Assembly (NCBI RefSeq): GCF_025629245.1
Contig: NZ_JANZXN010000019.1
Coordinates: 51,270 to 115,269, forward strand
Length of the DNA: 64,000 bases
Direction of reading: 5' to 3'
From: Natronobiforma cellulositropha
Lineage (GTDB): Archaea > Halobacteriota > Halobacteria > Halobacteriales > Natrialbaceae
Made by a program: the position numbers and the translations under genes. Of this stretch, positions 51,690 to 60,534 are shown piece after piece. A model generated the notes under the pieces. That model was not told the DNA's origin. It searched no databases and saw only the letters and a list, made by a program, of their open reading frames with translations. Within the stretch, counting starts at the first letter, position 1, and every line of letters begins with the position of its first letter.

Positions 51690-52040
51690 TTCGCCGTCTC
51701 CAGATTCCGCGAGGAAGTAGACGTGACTGAACGAAGCCTGCGCATCAACACTGTTTCCGTGCCAGTGTTCTTCACCGGGCGGGAAAACGACTAGATCGCC
51801 TCTCGAGACCGTACGCTCTTCGTCGCGCGTCGCGACGATTCCTTCTCCCTCAGTGACGTACAGGATCTGTACGCCTGCGTGGGTGTGAAACGTCGTTCGC
51901 TCACCCGGCCGAAACGTTACTTCGGCGGAGTGGACGGTATTTCCGTCGAACTCGCTCTCGACGCTCTCAGAGAGGAGTGCCGTCGTCACCTGCACTGGAT
52001 GGTCCCACTCGTTCTTTTCACCAGTGTTCGTCACGTCCAT
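51666..52040 (-). CDS. Cupin-domain protein
   Basis: A 124-residue single-domain cupin. The two cupin motifs are visible as RPGERTTFHTHAGVQILYVT (motif 1) and GDLVVFPPGEEHWHG (motif 2); the histidines can bind a metal. A start at 52040 is chosen because the upstream 19 residues differ in character. Such small cupins bind sugars or regulate or degrade small molecules; the ligand is unknown. It faces the aberrant BMP gene tail to tail. Confidence 0.8.
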   Translation of the reverse strand: MDVTNTGEKNEWDHPVQVTTALLSESVESEFDGNTVHSAEVTFRPGERTTFHTHAGVQILYVTEGEGIVATRDEERTVSRGDLVVFPPGEEHWHGNSVDAQASFSHVYFLAESGDGELTVLEPP

Positions 52041-52192
52041 GATTCGTACCCAGTCTGTCTGTCGGTTCCCGAGACCTTGAAACGCTATTCGAGCCACGGC
52101 TGAAGGTACGTCTCTGTGAGAGAACAGCTCCGATCACGGGGCGAGTTACAGACGAGCCGGGCAGGTGTTTGGGGATTCGGTCTCGAGGCAGG

Positions 52193-53509
52193 TTAGCGCT
52201 CGTCCCAGGTCGGCATCGGGTAGATGGGATCGGCTTCGCTGACCTCCTCCGGCCACACGAGTTGTGTGCCCGTGTCCGGCTGCCACTGGTAGACGACCAT
52301 CTCCCGGGGGATGACACCGTCTTCGTCGAACTGAACGGACCCGTAGAGGCTGTCGAACTGGACGTCACGGATCGCGTTGCGCACGGTCTCCGGCGTTAGT
52401 TCGTTGGTCTCCGTGAACGCATGCTGGAACGTCTGGACTACCGCGCTGGCGGCCGCGCTGTGGTAGGTAGGTTCGTAGCCGTACTCGCTCTCGATGGCCG
52501 AGCGAAACTCGCTCGCCGAGCCGAAGACGCCGTCAACGGAGTCGACAGTGCTCGCCCACGGCGACGGGCCGTACCAGAAGTCGCCGTTCTCTCCGGTCTG
52601 CTCGCTGAACGAGTCGGTCAGATTACCACCCGGCGCCCACGCCATGTCGACGTCGACGGTCTCGCTCGCCAGTTGTTCGGCCGCGGCCACCGCGTCGTTC
52701 TGATAGCCGTTCACGAGGAGGATGTCCGCGTCGGCGTCTTCGACCAGTGTGAAATGTGTCGACAGGTCGGCCGCCTCGTCGGCGATCGGTTCGTCGACGA
52801 CGACATCGACACCTACCGACTGCAGGGTTCGGCGTGCGCCCGCCGCGACGTCCTGGTTGAACGGATCTTCTTTGGTCAGGATCGCCGCCGTCGACGGCGG
52901 ATCCGGCTGAGCCATGGCCATCTCGATGCTCGTGGTGGCGTAGGTATCGGCTGTTGGTAACAGGCCAAAAATCCACTCGTTGTCCCGTTCGAAGAGCTGT
53001 GTACTGGCGCCACCACCCGCGACTAGCGGCCGCTCAGCGGCTGCTGCGGCGTCACCAGCTGGCAGTGTGATCTCGCTCGAGTACGGTCCCACCAGATAGT
53101 CGACCCCTTCCCGATCGACGAGGTCCTGGTAGATGGCTTCACTCCTCGTGGGGTCGCTCTCGTCGTCCCGCAAGACCAGGTCCAGTTCGTAGGTGGTTCC
53201 GTCGCCCCCTTCGACGCCGCCCGCGTCGTTGATGCGGTCGACGGTCAGGTCGTAGGCGTCTGCGTACAGCCGTCCGAGGTCGGAGAGATCACCGGAGAGG
53301 CTCATCGATCCGCCGAGCGTGATCGTATCAGTCGGCGTCTCGTCTCCGTCGGTAGTATCGACCGTCCCGGAAGCGGCAGCGGGTACCGTCGAGTCGCCAC
53401 CCATACAGCCCGCGAGACCAGCGACACCCGCTCCCCCGACCACTTTCAACACCCGTCGACGGTTCGTGCTCCGTTGTTTCCGGTTACTGGTGTGTGATTC
53501 AGGCGACAT
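52193..53509 (-). CDS. Branched-chain amino-acid-type (LivK) binding lipoprotein
   Basis: A 438-residue type I periplasmic-binding-fold protein. The leader has STNRRRVLKVVGGAGVAG followed by a lipobox (LAGC), so it is a Tat-exported lipoprotein. The domain shows LGGSMSLSGDLSDLGRLYA, GVDYLVGPYSSEITLPAGDA and WAPGGNL segments typical of the LivK/urea/amide family. No liv permease genes are next to it, so its transporter must lie elsewhere or it is an orphan sensor. The start at 53509 is chosen because the Tat leader begins there. Confidence 0.85.
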   Translation of the reverse strand: MSPESHTSNRKQRSTNRRRVLKVVGGAGVAGLAGCMGGDSTVPAAASGTVDTTDGDETPTDTITLGGSMSLSGDLSDLGRLYADAYDLTVDRINDAGGVEGGDGTTYELDLVLRDDESDPTRSEAIYQDLVDREGVDYLVGPYSSEITLPAGDAAAAAERPLVAGGGASTQLFERDNEWIFGLLPTADTYATTSIEMAMAQPDPPSTAAILTKEDPFNQDVAAGARRTLQSVGVDVVVDEPIADEAADLSTHFTLVEDADADILLVNGYQNDAVAAAEQLASETVDVDMAWAPGGNLTDSFSEQTGENGDFWYGPSPWASTVDSVDGVFGSASEFRSAIESEYGYEPTYHSAAASAVVQTFQHAFTETNELTPETVRNAIRDVQFDSLYGSVQFDEDGVIPREMVVYQWQPDTGTQLVWPEEVSEADPIYPMPTWDER

Positions 53510-53614
53510 CTTCCCCTCCAACTCCCACCGAAGTTCCAAAAGTAGCTTTCCGGTGGTGGGCGTGAGTGTCCACACCCTGGACCAGTACTCGAGGACGGCT
53601 TACGAGCACACCAC

Positions 53615-54517
53615 TCACGCAGTCGCTTCGCCGTCCGAATCGTCGAGTCCCTCGAGTAGCTCCTCGAGCGTGTCCTCGATCGCCATCCCCGACTCCTCGG
53701 CATCCGTCGCCGCACTCGCGTCGACGCCGAGCGCCGCCGTGTACGCCGTTCGAGTCTCCTGGCTCCGCTCGAGGTCGGCCTGGGCGGCCGTGATGCGCTC
53801 GCGGCTGATTTCGGAATCGCGGTTGCGCCAGGCGATCAGGTGCTCGAAGAACTCGTCGCCGAAGTCCCGGTCCGGCGGTGAGTCGTCGACGAACTCGCCG
53901 TGCCAGTCGTCGACGCGGCGGGCGAGCGTCGTGTGGAGCGGCCAGGGGAGGTCGTCGAGCCGCGCCGGGTCGACGGCGAACGACGGGCCGCCGACGGCGC
54001 GGACCTCGAGGTCGGCCGCGGTCGGTTCGCCGCGCTCGAGTGTGGCGCTCGAGCCCTCGGTGAGCCGTCCGGTGACGGTGACGTCGATGCCGGTGCGCCG
54101 GACGAGCGGCACCGACGCAGCGTCCGTGCGTCGGTAGAGCAAGAGACCGACGGCCGTGAGCGCGAGCGAGATGAACACCGTCGGCAGGGAGAAGATGGCA
54201 CCGACGAGTGCGAGCAAGCCTCCCTGGGTGCCGTGTGGACGGTAGGTGATCGTGCCCGTCGCCGCGGTCTCTTCGGGATCGTCCGTGACGGCGGCGATGT
54301 GGGCGTAGATGAGGGTCGCCCCGTCGCCACCGGCGGGGTGGTCGGCGTCGTCGTCCGACTCGAGCGACCAGTTCGTCGTGACCACGCGGTAGCCGAGTGC
54401 GGCGAGACGTGACTCGAGCGTCCGGACGACGGTGCGGGCGTCGACCGCCTCGTAGTGTCGCGCTACGGTCGTGCCGGCCGACTCCTCGGGCGTGAGCGGA
54501 CCGTCGGCGTCGTGCAT
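53615..54517 (-). CDS. Uncharacterised membrane protein with two helices
   Basis: A 300-residue acidic protein. A globular N-terminal part (about 1-95) containing RTLESRLAALGYRVVTTNWS is followed by two adjacent hydrophobic helices (about 100-128: GGLLALVGAIFSLPTVFISL and LTAVGLLLYRR) and a soluble C-terminal part with a charged end rich in Glu. No known family is evident. The start at 54517 is preferred to a longer frame because the extra residues are Cys/His-rich and out of character. It is divergent from the aldolase gene (54619). Confidence 0.55.
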   Translation of the reverse strand: MHDADGPLTPEESAGTTVARHYEAVDARTVVRTLESRLAALGYRVVTTNWSLESDDDADHPAGGDGATLIYAHIAAVTDDPEETAATGTITYRPHGTQGGLLALVGAIFSLPTVFISLALTAVGLLLYRRTDAASVPLVRRTGIDVTVTGRLTEGSSATLERGEPTAADLEVRAVGGPSFAVDPARLDDLPWPLHTTLARRVDDWHGEFVDDSPPDRDFGDEFFEHLIAWRNRDSEISRERITAAQADLERSQETRTAYTAALGVDASAATDAEESGMAIEDTLEELLEGLDDSDGEATA

Positions 54518-54618
54518 GCTCGCGAGTAGGTGCGGCCCGTGAAAGAGGTGTGTGGTTTCGACGCGGTCGGGACAGACACAACCCCTATCGTGCGCCGGAC
54601 CAAGACGGAAAACGAGCG

Positions 54619-55494
54619 ATGACACTGAGCGACCTACTGTGTGGAATTACGACACCGGTGGTGACGCCGTTCGACGACGGGCGCGTAGACGAAGCAGCCT
54701 ACCGTGACGTCCTCGAGCACGTCGAAGCCGGCGGGGTCGACGCCGTCTTCCCCTGCGGGACGACCGGCGAGTTCGCGAGTCTCTCACCGGGCGAGCGTGA
54801 GCGCGTTCTCGAGGTGACGGTCGAACACGCGGAGGTGCCCGTCGTCGCCGGGGCGGGGGCGACGAGCGTCGCGGAGACGGTCGCGTACGTCGAGACGGCC
54901 GCAGAGGTGGGCGCCGACGCCGCCGTGGTGGTCCCGCCGTACTTCCACACGGCGAACGACCCCGAAGGCGACCGGCACTTCTTCGAGGCGGTCGCCGACC
55001 GCGTCTCGCTGCCGCTCGTCCTCTACAACATCCCTCAGTGTACCGGTCAGCGAATCGAGCCGGACGTCGTCGCAGAACTGGCGAGTCACGAGCGGATCAT
55101 CGGCGTGAAAGATTCGAGTGGCGACCTCGAGTACTTCCAGACCCTGCTCCGGTCGACGCCCGACTCGTTTCGCTGTCTCCAGGGGTACGACCCGTTGCTG
55201 GTCCCGTCCCTCCGGGTGGGTGGAGACGGCGGCGTGAACGCGCTGTCGAACGTCGTCCCGGAGGTGTATCGCGAGGTCTTCGAGCGTGCACACGACGAAC
55301 GTGGGTTACGCCTCGGACGCGACGTGATCGGAGCACTCTTCGAGGCGTGTACCGCGTACGGCTTCGCACCGGCGACCAAGGCTGCACTCGTCCACCGGGA
55401 TGTGCTCGCGAGCGACGAGGTTCGGTCCCCGCTCGTGGCCGTCGACGATGTGACAGCGCTCGAGCGTACGCTCGACGACGTACACAGACGCTAG
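54619..55494 (+). CDS. DapA/NanA-family class I aldolase
   Basis: A 291-residue (beta-alpha)8 aldolase. It has the GITTPVVTPFDDGRVD start, the PCGTTGEFASLS substrate loop, Tyr in LVLYNIPQCTG and the Schiff-base lysine in IIGVKDSSGD (near residue 162). Such proteins act on dihydrodipicolinate, N-acetylneuraminate or 2-keto-3-deoxy sugar acids; in haloarchaea many are KDG aldolases. The substrate is not settled, since no sugar-acid or lysine genes adjoin. The length is normal. Confidence 0.85.
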   Translation: MTLSDLLCGITTPVVTPFDDGRVDEAAYRDVLEHVEAGGVDAVFPCGTTGEFASLSPGERERVLEVTVEHAEVPVVAGAGATSVAETVAYVETAAEVGADAAVVVPPYFHTANDPEGDRHFFEAVADRVSLPLVLYNIPQCTGQRIEPDVVAELASHERIIGVKDSSGDLEYFQTLLRSTPDSFRCLQGYDPLLVPSLRVGGDGGVNALSNVVPEVYREVFERAHDERGLRLGRDVIGALFEACTAYGFAPATKAALVHRDVLASDEVRSPLVAVDDVTALERTLDDVHRR

Positions 55495-55581
55495 GCGAGC
55501 CAGCCAGTCCGTTCGTGAGACACTCACGACAGCGGAGACGACCCCGGTAGACTCATCTGTGAGTGGGTCGACACTTGGGGC

Positions 55582-56595
55582 ATGGAGTTCTCATCGGGGT
55601 CGATACGTGTCCTCTGTGTCGACGACGATGCCGCGCTCGTCGACCTCACCTCGCGGTTCCTCGAGCGTGCCCACGACGGGTTGACGGTCGTCACCGAGAC
55701 CGACGCGGAGTCGGGACTGGAGCGCCTCGAGACCGAGTCGGTCGACTGCATCGTCAGCGACTACGACATGCCGGGGATGGACGGTCTCGCGTTCCTCGAG
55801 GTCGTGCGCGAGACGGACAGCGACCTCCCGTTCATCCTGTTCACCGGCAAAGGATCGGAGGAGATCGCGAGTGAGGCCATCTCGGTCGGCGTGACCGATT
55901 ACCTCCAGAAGAAACTCGGCGCGGATCAGTACGTCGTCCTCGCGAACCGCATCGAGAACGCCGTCGAGAGCTATCGCACACAGCGCGCACTCGAGCGAAA
56001 CGAGTTGCTCTTCGAGGCGGTGTTCGACGATCCGGCGGCGTTCATCACCGTCACCGAACCCGACGGGACGATCGTCGACGTGAATCGGACGATCCTCGAA
56101 TTCGTCGAGGGGTCTGCCGAAGAACTCGAAGGAAAACACATCTGGGAGTCGTCCTGGTGGGACCGAAATTCGGCATCGAGAGACCAGTGTCGGGGATGGA
56201 TCGAGCGCGCGGCCGACGGCGAGTACGTCGAGTTCGAAGTCGAGTACACCGACGGAGACCGGGCCATCATCGACGGGACGATCCGACCGGTGAGGGCCGG
56301 TGGAACGGTCGTGGCACTCATCGCCGAGGGCCGCAACGTGAGAGATCGCCGACTCTGGAAGCGCCAACTCGAGACGTGTCTCACCCATTTTGCGGAGGTC
56401 GAACACCTCGCAGAGAACGGGGTCGAAGAGCCGCTGGCGAGTGCGACGGCGGACCTCTCGAGTGCCAGTGACGCGTGTAGTTGTGGGGCGGCCGACGACT
56501 ACTTCGACACGATCACGCGCGCTCACGGCGAGATCGACGAGTCGGCACGCGTGTTGCAAGCGACCGCAGCGCAGGCGGTTCGCCGCCTCGAGTGA
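55582..56595 (+). CDS. Response regulator with PAS domain
   Basis: A 337-residue haloarchaeal signalling protein. A REC domain (about 8-125) has the acidic pocket CVDDDAA, Asp60 in CIVSDYDMPGMDG as phosphoacceptor and the Lys in the LQKKLGAD region. A PAS domain (about 135-255; FDDPAAFITVTEPDG) follows, then a helical Cys/Ala-rich end. There is no kinase or DNA-binding domain, so it must act through partners. The signal is unknown. Gene spacing suggests it is monocistronic. Confidence 0.88.
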   Translation: MEFSSGSIRVLCVDDDAALVDLTSRFLERAHDGLTVVTETDAESGLERLETESVDCIVSDYDMPGMDGLAFLEVVRETDSDLPFILFTGKGSEEIASEAISVGVTDYLQKKLGADQYVVLANRIENAVESYRTQRALERNELLFEAVFDDPAAFITVTEPDGTIVDVNRTILEFVEGSAEELEGKHIWESSWWDRNSASRDQCRGWIERAADGEYVEFEVEYTDGDRAIIDGTIRPVRAGGTVVALIAEGRNVRDRRLWKRQLETCLTHFAEVEHLAENGVEEPLASATADLSSASDACSCGAADDYFDTITRAHGEIDESARVLQATAAQAVRRLE

Positions 56596-56688
56596 CAGCG
56601 GTGGACTGAAGACGAGACCCCCGGCCGCGAGGAGAGCACCGAAGCGGGTGCGATGCTCACCGGCCGTGACGAACGCTCGAGGACGGTG

Positions 56689-57084
56689 TCACTCGCCGAG
56701 GTGCGAGCGGTATCCTTTGGGTTCGAACCCGCGCCGACAGATCACCCGCTTGCGGCCGACGGTGATCGCGCTGACCTGGTTGTCCTCCTCCATCTCTTCG
56801 ACCACGGACTGGAGGTGCGTCCGCGACCAGCCGGTCTTCTCGAGGACGGTCTCTTCGTCGACGCGTCCGCCCTGTTTCACGAGGAGACGCAGGACGTGAT
56901 CCTCGTCGGGGAGTTCCCGTTCGTCGACACCGTATTCGACCTGTTCTGCGTAACTCAGCGTTTCGTCGTCCGTCTGTCCGTCGTCGCTCTCCTCGGCTGT
57001 CGAGGGCGCATCAGCCGGCGAGTTGCCGGCAGAGTCTGACCGCCAAAGAGACGAGAGACGGGTCCAAAGGGTCTGAAGTACCAT
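56689..57084 (-). CDS. Small winged-helix regulator
   Basis: A 131-residue protein: a short hydrophobic start (VLQTLWTRLSSLWR), a Ser/Asp-rich linker, and a C-terminal winged helix (about 60-130; DEDHVLRLLVKQGGRVDEET then TGWSRTHLQSVVEEMEED) ending in a basic CRRGFEPKGYRS tail. Haloarchaeal MarR/PadR-like regulators look like this. Starts at 57084 and 57099 are both possible. It faces the surE 3' end over a 197-base gap. Confidence 0.7.
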   Translation of the reverse strand: MVLQTLWTRLSSLWRSDSAGNSPADAPSTAEESDDGQTDDETLSYAEQVEYGVDERELPDEDHVLRLLVKQGGRVDEETVLEKTGWSRTHLQSVVEEMEEDNQVSAITVGRKRVICRRGFEPKGYRSHLGE

Positions 57085-57221
57085 CGTATCGATCACCATC
57101 CGCGGAGGCTATCGCCGGTTAGACGCGCTCCTACCTTGCTGTTATGCCTTCCGGGTTATATGTCAGTACCGCCCGCACCGTCACTACCTAGTCGGAGTCT
57201 GGCGCAACGCAATAGCAGTAA

Positions 57222-57238
57222 GCTTGCGAGGCGCAAGC
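57222..57238. other. Perfect hairpin between surE and the regulator
   Basis: GCTTGCG-AGG-CGCAAGC forms a 7-bp stem with a three-base loop, followed directly by a second potential stem (CGCCC-7-GGGCG at 57238-57254). It lies about 44 bases beyond the surE stop on its transcript. It might act as a terminator or belong to a small RNA; no oligo-T is attached. Confidence 0.4.
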
Positions 57239-57281
57239 GCCCCGAGAGAGGGCGGTCAGGCTGGACACTCGGAACCGGACC

Positions 57282-58091
57282 TCACGCGTCGAGAGTCGGT
57301 TCGGGAAACTCCCCGACCAGTCGCTCGAGCGCGTCGTGGTGGCTGGTGGTGTGTGGTGCGGTCAGCGCCGAGAGGCTGATGCGTCCCTCGACGACCGCCC
57401 GGCGGTCCGTCCCCGCGGGGTCCGGCAGCGTCTCCGGTTCCATCCGTTCCCAGACGCGGTCCCGGAGGTGGATCCGTTCGCCCTCGCGTGCGGCGTCCAT
57501 CTCGTAGCGTTTCGACGGGCGCGTGAGTTCGAGCGGCGGGCAGGTCGCGTCGGCCGACGGCGCGATCGGTGCGTTCAGGTTGAGGTAGTCGGTCGCCTCG
57601 AAGACGCCGGCGTCGAGGGCGTGCGTACAGAGGTACGTGGTCGCGTCGACGGCGTGGGCGTAATTCTCGAGGGTGACCTCGACCTCCGTGTACGCGAGGT
57701 CACCCGCCGGAACGTACATCGACGTGGCGATGGCGGGGACGTCGAAAAACGCCGCTTCGACGGCGGCGCTGATCGTCCCCGACCGACCGAGGACGTACTC
57801 GCCGAGGTTCGCTCCACGGTTACAGCCGGAGACGACGAGGTCGGGATCCGGAGCGAGCGCCCCCAGGCCCGCGACGACGCAGTCCGCTGGCGTCCCCGCC
57901 ACGGCGTAGCCGAGGTCGTGTTCGAGGACGTCGACCTCGTGTGAGAGCGAGCGGCCGACGGCGCTCTGGTCGTCGGCCGGGGCAACGACGGTCACGTCGG
58001 CGACCGCGGCGAGCGCGTCGGCGAGCGCACGGAGTCCCGGACTGTCGATCCCGTCGTCGTTCGTGAGCAGGATCTCGAGGTCGTCGCGCAT
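57282..58091 (-). CDS. surE: 5'/3'-nucleotidase SurE
   Basis: A 269-residue metal-dependent nucleotidase. It shows EILLTNDDGIDSPG with the metal-binding aspartates, APADDQSAVGRSLS, and VVSGCNRGANLGEYVLGRSG with the Asn metal ligand. SurE hydrolyses nucleoside 5'- and 3'-monophosphates and polyphosphate and is linked to stress survival. The length is typical; the start is fixed by the motif spacing. It sits next to a methyltransferase without overlap. Confidence 0.94.
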   Translation of the reverse strand: MRDDLEILLTNDDGIDSPGLRALADALAAVADVTVVAPADDQSAVGRSLSHEVDVLEHDLGYAVAGTPADCVVAGLGALAPDPDLVVSGCNRGANLGEYVLGRSGTISAAVEAAFFDVPAIATSMYVPAGDLAYTEVEVTLENYAHAVDATTYLCTHALDAGVFEATDYLNLNAPIAPSADATCPPLELTRPSKRYEMDAAREGERIHLRDRVWERMEPETLPDPAGTDRRAVVEGRISLSALTAPHTTSHHDALERLVGEFPEPTLDA

Positions 58092-58180
58092 GTGTATAGG
58101 GAACGCCTCGGACGACGACGCGAAAAGTTCACCGGTTCGACGGCTGGAACTCCACCGGGGACGGTACCGAGCGGCCTGGG

Positions 58181-59650
58181 TCAGCCGATCCGGTCGACGA
58201 TGGTCTCCTCGTCGACCACCAGATTGTACGCCTCCTCGTCGTCGTTCCAGAGCGCGAGCGCCTGCTCGAACGAACAGACCTCACCGTAGTCGGCCTCGAG
58301 CAGCGGCCGGTTGAGTTCGGTCACCGAGGTCACGACCACGTAGTGGTCGACGGACTCGCTGCCGTCTGTCACCTTGAACAGCGGGTTCGCCCGTCCCGAC
58401 TCGCGCCCGCCGCCGTGTCCGGTTCCGTCGTCGTCTTCGGCGCTCAAGTTCCGGCTGAACTTCGCCGCGACGACGTTGATCCGGTTCGGCACGTGACGGT
58501 CCATGTCGGCCATCCGCGCCCAGTCGGCGGGGTCGAGGTCGAAGTCGACCCGCTGGACGCCGTCGCGTCTGAGGATCGAGTACGAGAACTGTACGTCGAC
58601 GTTGACGAACTCGCCCGGCCGGTGGTCCTCGTCGTCGCCTCCTGCACGCTCGAGATGGCGCTGAAACGTCGGGACCGCGAGATCGGGGCGGGCGTCGAAC
58701 GACCAGCCACGGTCACTCGGCGTCGCACCGGGCCAGAGGCGCACCGCGGGCGCGTAGACCGTCACGTCCGGGTCGGTCTCGACGGCGCGCTCGAGGCGGC
58801 GGAGACCGATGCTCGTCTCCCTGTCGGCGGGGGCGAGCGCGACGAGCGCCCCGTCGTCCGCGACGTACTCGAGGGACGACCTGAGCACTGCCTCGGGATC
58901 GTCGAGTTCGCTCAGGACGTTACAGACGAGGACGAGGTCGAAGCTGTCGGGTGCGTCGGCAGCGGCCGGGTCGAACGCCTCGGCGGTGGTTCGGTGAACC
59001 GTCGTGTGGACGTTCCGGTCCGTCTCCTCGAGCAGCGTCTCGAGGACGTCGGCGGCGGCGCTCGGTTCGACGGCGTGGTACTCGAGGAGGGCGTCCTCGG
59101 GGAGCAGATCACAGAGACCGAGGGCAGGCCCGCCGACGCCCGCACCCACGTCGAGCACGCGCAGGGTTCGCCCGAGCAGGCCGCGCTCGGCGAGGTCGCT
59201 CAGCGCGTACTGGATCGCCGCGTAGTACCCCGGCAGGTGGTAGATCGCGTAGCCCGAGGCGACGTCGTCGTCGTACTCGACGCCTTCGCCGTGGAGGTAG
59301 TTCGCTTTGAACCGGCGGATCACCGACCGGAGGAGGTCGCCGCTCGCACCCTCGTGCCAGTTCGGGCCGTAGCGCTCGGCGAGGAGGTCCTCGAGCCGGT
59401 CCTCGTAGTGGCGTGGGAGGCGGTCGAGCGGTCTCGAAAGCGGCGGGACGGGGTCGTCAGGGACGGGGACGAAGGTGCCGTCGGCGCGTTCGATTAGCTC
59501 GAGGTCGAGCGCCTCCTCGCGCAGAATCTGGCGGACGACGGCAGGGTGGGGCGTCCCCTCGACGTACTCACAGATCTCCTCTGGATCGATCGGGCGCACC
59601 TGCCGGAGGTACTTCGCGTTCGAGCGGACGGTCTCGCGCTGGTCGGTCAT
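58181..59650 (-). CDS. Rsm22-like SAM-dependent methyltransferase
   Basis: A 489-residue class I methyltransferase of the Rsm22/METTL17-like group. The domain starts after a 150-residue N-terminal region (SRPLDRLPRHYEDRLEDLLA); YHLPGYYAAIQYALSDLAERG precedes SAM motif I, VLDVGAGVGGPALGLCDLL, and VCNVLSELDDPE is in the post-motif region. Family members act on or help assemble the small ribosomal subunit; the rRNA target is unknown here. Clustered cysteines of an Fe-S site are not evident. It overlaps tyrA by four bases. Confidence 0.78.
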   Translation of the reverse strand: MTDQRETVRSNAKYLRQVRPIDPEEICEYVEGTPHPAVVRQILREEALDLELIERADGTFVPVPDDPVPPLSRPLDRLPRHYEDRLEDLLAERYGPNWHEGASGDLLRSVIRRFKANYLHGEGVEYDDDVASGYAIYHLPGYYAAIQYALSDLAERGLLGRTLRVLDVGAGVGGPALGLCDLLPEDALLEYHAVEPSAAADVLETLLEETDRNVHTTVHRTTAEAFDPAAADAPDSFDLVLVCNVLSELDDPEAVLRSSLEYVADDGALVALAPADRETSIGLRRLERAVETDPDVTVYAPAVRLWPGATPSDRGWSFDARPDLAVPTFQRHLERAGGDDEDHRPGEFVNVDVQFSYSILRRDGVQRVDFDLDPADWARMADMDRHVPNRINVVAAKFSRNLSAEDDDGTGHGGGRESGRANPLFKVTDGSESVDHYVVVTSVTELNRPLLEADYGEVCSFEQALALWNDDEEAYNLVVDEETIVDRIG

Positions 59651-60465
59651 CGTCGCCCCCGGACATCGCTGTCGGTGTCACCGCTTCCGGCCCTCGCCTC
59701 CGGGTCGGTCTCGGCGGCCGTCCGTCGGTCTCTCCCCCACTGCGTCGCTGCCTCGCAGTACAGCGACTCGAGTTCGTCCGGGCCCGCGCCGGCGAGCGTG
59801 TTCGCGGCCGTCGCGACCGCGTCTGCGCCGTCGAAGGTGTCCTGAATGTCGGCGTACACACGCGGGGTGCCGCCGGTGACCGTCTCGACCAGTTCACGCA
59901 GGCCCTCGTAGACCGGCGTCTCGAACCCCTCGGGAACCGGCTTCGAGGCGAGAGCGAACGAGAGCACGGCGGCGTGCGCCGCGGCCTGAACGGTCTCCAT
60001 CGCCTCGTCGTGTTCGGCCGGGTCGGTCTCGACGACGTCGTTGCCGCGAGTCTCGAGTCCCTCGAGCAGCGCGTCGGTCACGGGTCCGGGCTGTTCGCGG
60101 ACCACCGCGACGAACCCCGGTGCGCGCTCGGGGGCGAACAGCGGGTGGAGACTCACGCGCTCGAGGTCCGGTGCGTGGGCGTTCATCGCCGCGACGGGCG
60201 CGGCCATCACGCCAGAGACGTCGAAGATCGCCGCCTCGGCCTGCGACGCGTGGGTCTCTATCGCTGCCTCGACGTGGGTCATCGGCACGGCCAGACAGAC
60301 CGCGTCGAAGCGCTCGTCGGTCTCGAGCGACACCGCACGCCCCCCACAGTCGTCGGCCGCCCGCCGTGCGACTCCCTCGTCGACGTCGGCGAAGGCGACG
60401 CTCGCCTCGAGCGCCTCCGCAATCCACCGTCCCATCGAACCCGCGCCGACGATCAGTACGTCCAT
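59647..60465 (-). CDS. tyrA: Prephenate dehydrogenase
   Basis: A 272-residue TyrA of the tyrosine pathway that oxidises prephenate to 4-hydroxyphenylpyruvate. It begins MDVLIVGAGSMGRWIAEAL, the NAD fold, and continues with DVSGVMAAPVAAM and the VSLHPLFAPERAPG motif (His in HPLF), diagnostic of TyrA. The start at 60465 is preferred because an ATG three codons upstream adds only MRG. The C-terminus has a disordered end. It overlaps the Rsm22-like gene (ATGA). Confidence 0.9.
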   Translation of the reverse strand: MDVLIVGAGSMGRWIAEALEASVAFADVDEGVARRAADDCGGRAVSLETDERFDAVCLAVPMTHVEAAIETHASQAEAAIFDVSGVMAAPVAAMNAHAPDLERVSLHPLFAPERAPGFVAVVREQPGPVTDALLEGLETRGNDVVETDPAEHDEAMETVQAAAHAAVLSFALASKPVPEGFETPVYEGLRELVETVTGGTPRVYADIQDTFDGADAVATAANTLAGAGPDELESLYCEAATQWGRDRRTAAETDPEARAGSGDTDSDVRGRR

Positions 60466-60534
60466 CCCTCTCACGTTGCCTGTGGCGTTTCAAAAGGCGT
60501 TCGGTCCAGCGACTCGGGACCGGTGGAGAAGGCG

